Made by a program: the position numbers and the translations under genes
NCBI GenBank assembly: GCA_018268035.1
Contig: JAFDXI010000048.1
Span: 1-64,000 of the forward strand
Source: Bacteroidota bacterium
GTDB taxonomy: Bacteria; Bacteroidota; Bacteroidia; Chitinophagales; Chitinophagaceae
Direction: 5' to 3'
Length of the DNA: 64,000 nt
The notes under the pieces: generated by a model
Database searches by the model: none
What the model saw: the letters and a program-made list of their open reading frames with translations, nothing else
What the model was told of the DNA's origin: nothing
In this document: positions 63,335 to 64,000 of the stretch, piece after piece
Layout: each line of letters opens with the position of its first letter
How positions within the stretch are numbered: the first letter of the stretch is position 1

Positions 63335-64000
63335 TTATTGTAATAAAGTTACATTCCCTTTATATGTATATGGCGTCCCGTTTTCACAAACTACTTCTAT
63401 CGAATAAACATAAACACCCATATCTGCGAGTTTGCCATTCACATAACCATCCCAACCGTAATTTGGGTCATTGGGAGGAAAATTATTTTTTTCAAATACG
63501 ATCCTGCCCCAACGGTTAAATACCCTGAATGATTTTACTGAAGCAATTCCTGATGCCCGCACCATAAATTTTGAATTGACCGACAAACCCCTTGGAGTAA
63601 ACGCATTCGGCACAAATACCTGTGCGTTAGTACAGAATGTAGATATGCAAAGTGTATCGCTGCCGCTGCATCCATAAACACTGGTAGCTTTCACCGTATA
63701 ACAAATATCTTTTTTTACGTTGATTGTAGGCAAAGAACAGGGCGCATCGTTGCATTGAATGTTGTCTGTTGGTGTCCATTCATATTTTGAAATTGGCAAA
63801 ATATTTTTATCTGAAGCATTGACAATAGATGGAGCCAGCTTCATGATATAACCTGTTGGTACATTGAAAGAATCTTTACTGAATTTGACTATAGGATAGC
63901 CGCCCACAGCAATTAACGTATCGGCAGTTGCGCTGCACCCGGTTTGTGGTGAAGTAACTGTAATTGAATACACTCCGCCATCTTCAATTTTTACAGGTGT
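63335..64000 (-). CDS. 3' end of a large protein with gliding-motility-associated C-terminal (T9SS type B) domain
   Basis: The frame is open to the window edge, so only the last 221 residues are seen and the gene continues beyond 64000. PKD/Ig-like segments (VYSITVTSPQTGCSATADTLIAV and CYTVKATSVYGCSGSDTLCIS) precede the type B sorting domain (VFVPNAFTPRGLSVNSKF, FNRWGRIVFEKNNF, GWDGYVNGKLADMGVYVY). Such proteins are large surface adhesins or secreted filaments exported by T9SS. It is transcribed with the PorP/SprF gene 7 nt downstream. Confidence 0.92.
   Translation of the reverse strand, partial: TPVKIEDGGVYSITVTSPQTGCSATADTLIAVGGYPIVKFSKDSFNVPTGYIMKLAPSIVNASDKNILPISKYEWTPTDNIQCNDAPCSLPTINVKKDICYTVKATSVYGCSGSDTLCISTFCTNAQVFVPNAFTPRGLSVNSKFMVRASGIASVKSFRVFNRWGRIVFEKNNFPPNDPNYGWDGYVNGKLADMGVYVYSIEVVCENGTPYTYKGNVTLLQ

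Noticed and set aside
1-64000. CRISPR arrays, tRNA or rRNA genes, prophage or insertion sequences with transposase
   Set aside because: No regular spacer arrays, cloverleaf-type sequences, rRNA motifs or transposase-like reading frames were found; the repeats seen are the 115-bp elements and the leuS insert.

Overview
The window is a chromosomal stretch of a Bacteroidota bacterium, most likely of the order Chitinophagales (Chitinophagaceae-like). The evidence is low G+C, type IX secretion (T9SS) C-terminal sorting domains on three predicted secreted proteins, a PorP/SprF-like protein, the gliding genes gldD and gldE, the mutY-ssb-gldE-gldD order, a DUF3822-rsmD pair, and promoters of the Bacteroidota TAnnTTTG type. 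No rRNA, tRNA, CRISPR array, prophage or transposase gene was seen. Placement below phylum is inference from gene content.

Layout. 1-7.8 kb: a secreted PQQ-type sugar dehydrogenase, a TPR protein, a cyanophycinase/SGNH-hydrolase pair, a secreted metzincin protease, acylphosphatase and an AIM24-family protein. 7.9-12.4 kb: prfB with its programmed +1 frameshift, dodecin, two poorly known proteins, and an ArsR-SRPBCC-SRPBCC operon followed by a 57-residue gene. 12.8-23.1 kb: a GH3 glycosidase, a GDCCVxC zinc-ribbon-like protein, RNase Z, then DUF3822, rsmD, bioD, lpxK, rnr and a polyprenyl diphosphate synthase. 23.2-29.2 kb: leuS carrying an in-frame inserted DUF559 endonuclease-like domain, aroC, and a secreted Gfo/Idh/MocA oxidoreductase. 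29.6-32.8 kb: GntP permease, RidA-like protein, serine hydrolase. 33.4-40.2 kb: a membrane methyltransferase, a sialate O-acetylesterase, and a four-gene sugar-acid cluster (mutarotase-like, SDR dehydrogenase, enolase-superfamily dehydratase, SMP-30 lactonase). 40.5-45.3 kb: a TetR-controlled TolC/EmrA/EmrB-type efflux operon. 45.4-64 kb: a universal stress protein, LutB, a phosphoesterase, DUF3109, the mutY-ssb-gldE-gldD block, an MBL hydrolase, a lipoprotein, a patatin, ribF, a purM-like gene, an arginase/membrane protein/radical SAM operon, DinB, PorP/SprF, and the 3' end of a gliding-motility C-terminal domain protein that runs off the window.

The most unusual signals are: (i) a 483-bp (161-codon) insertion inside leuS, bounded by 10-bp inverted repeats and internal palindromes, which encodes a DUF559/Vsr-like nuclease domain and keeps the reading frame; (ii) three copies of an exactly 115-bp intergenic element with 13-bp terminal inverted repeats, apparently flanked by long (about 14-16 bp) direct repeats; (iii) a recurrent promoter/start module in which TAnnTTTGC(G/A)GC lies 0-2 nt before the start codon of at least six genes, predicting leaderless or near-leaderless mRNAs; (iv) the prfB frameshift site. 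Several enzymes also depart from family consensus: RsmD has GPPY, MutY has C-X5-C in its cluster loop, and SSB ends in PLPY.
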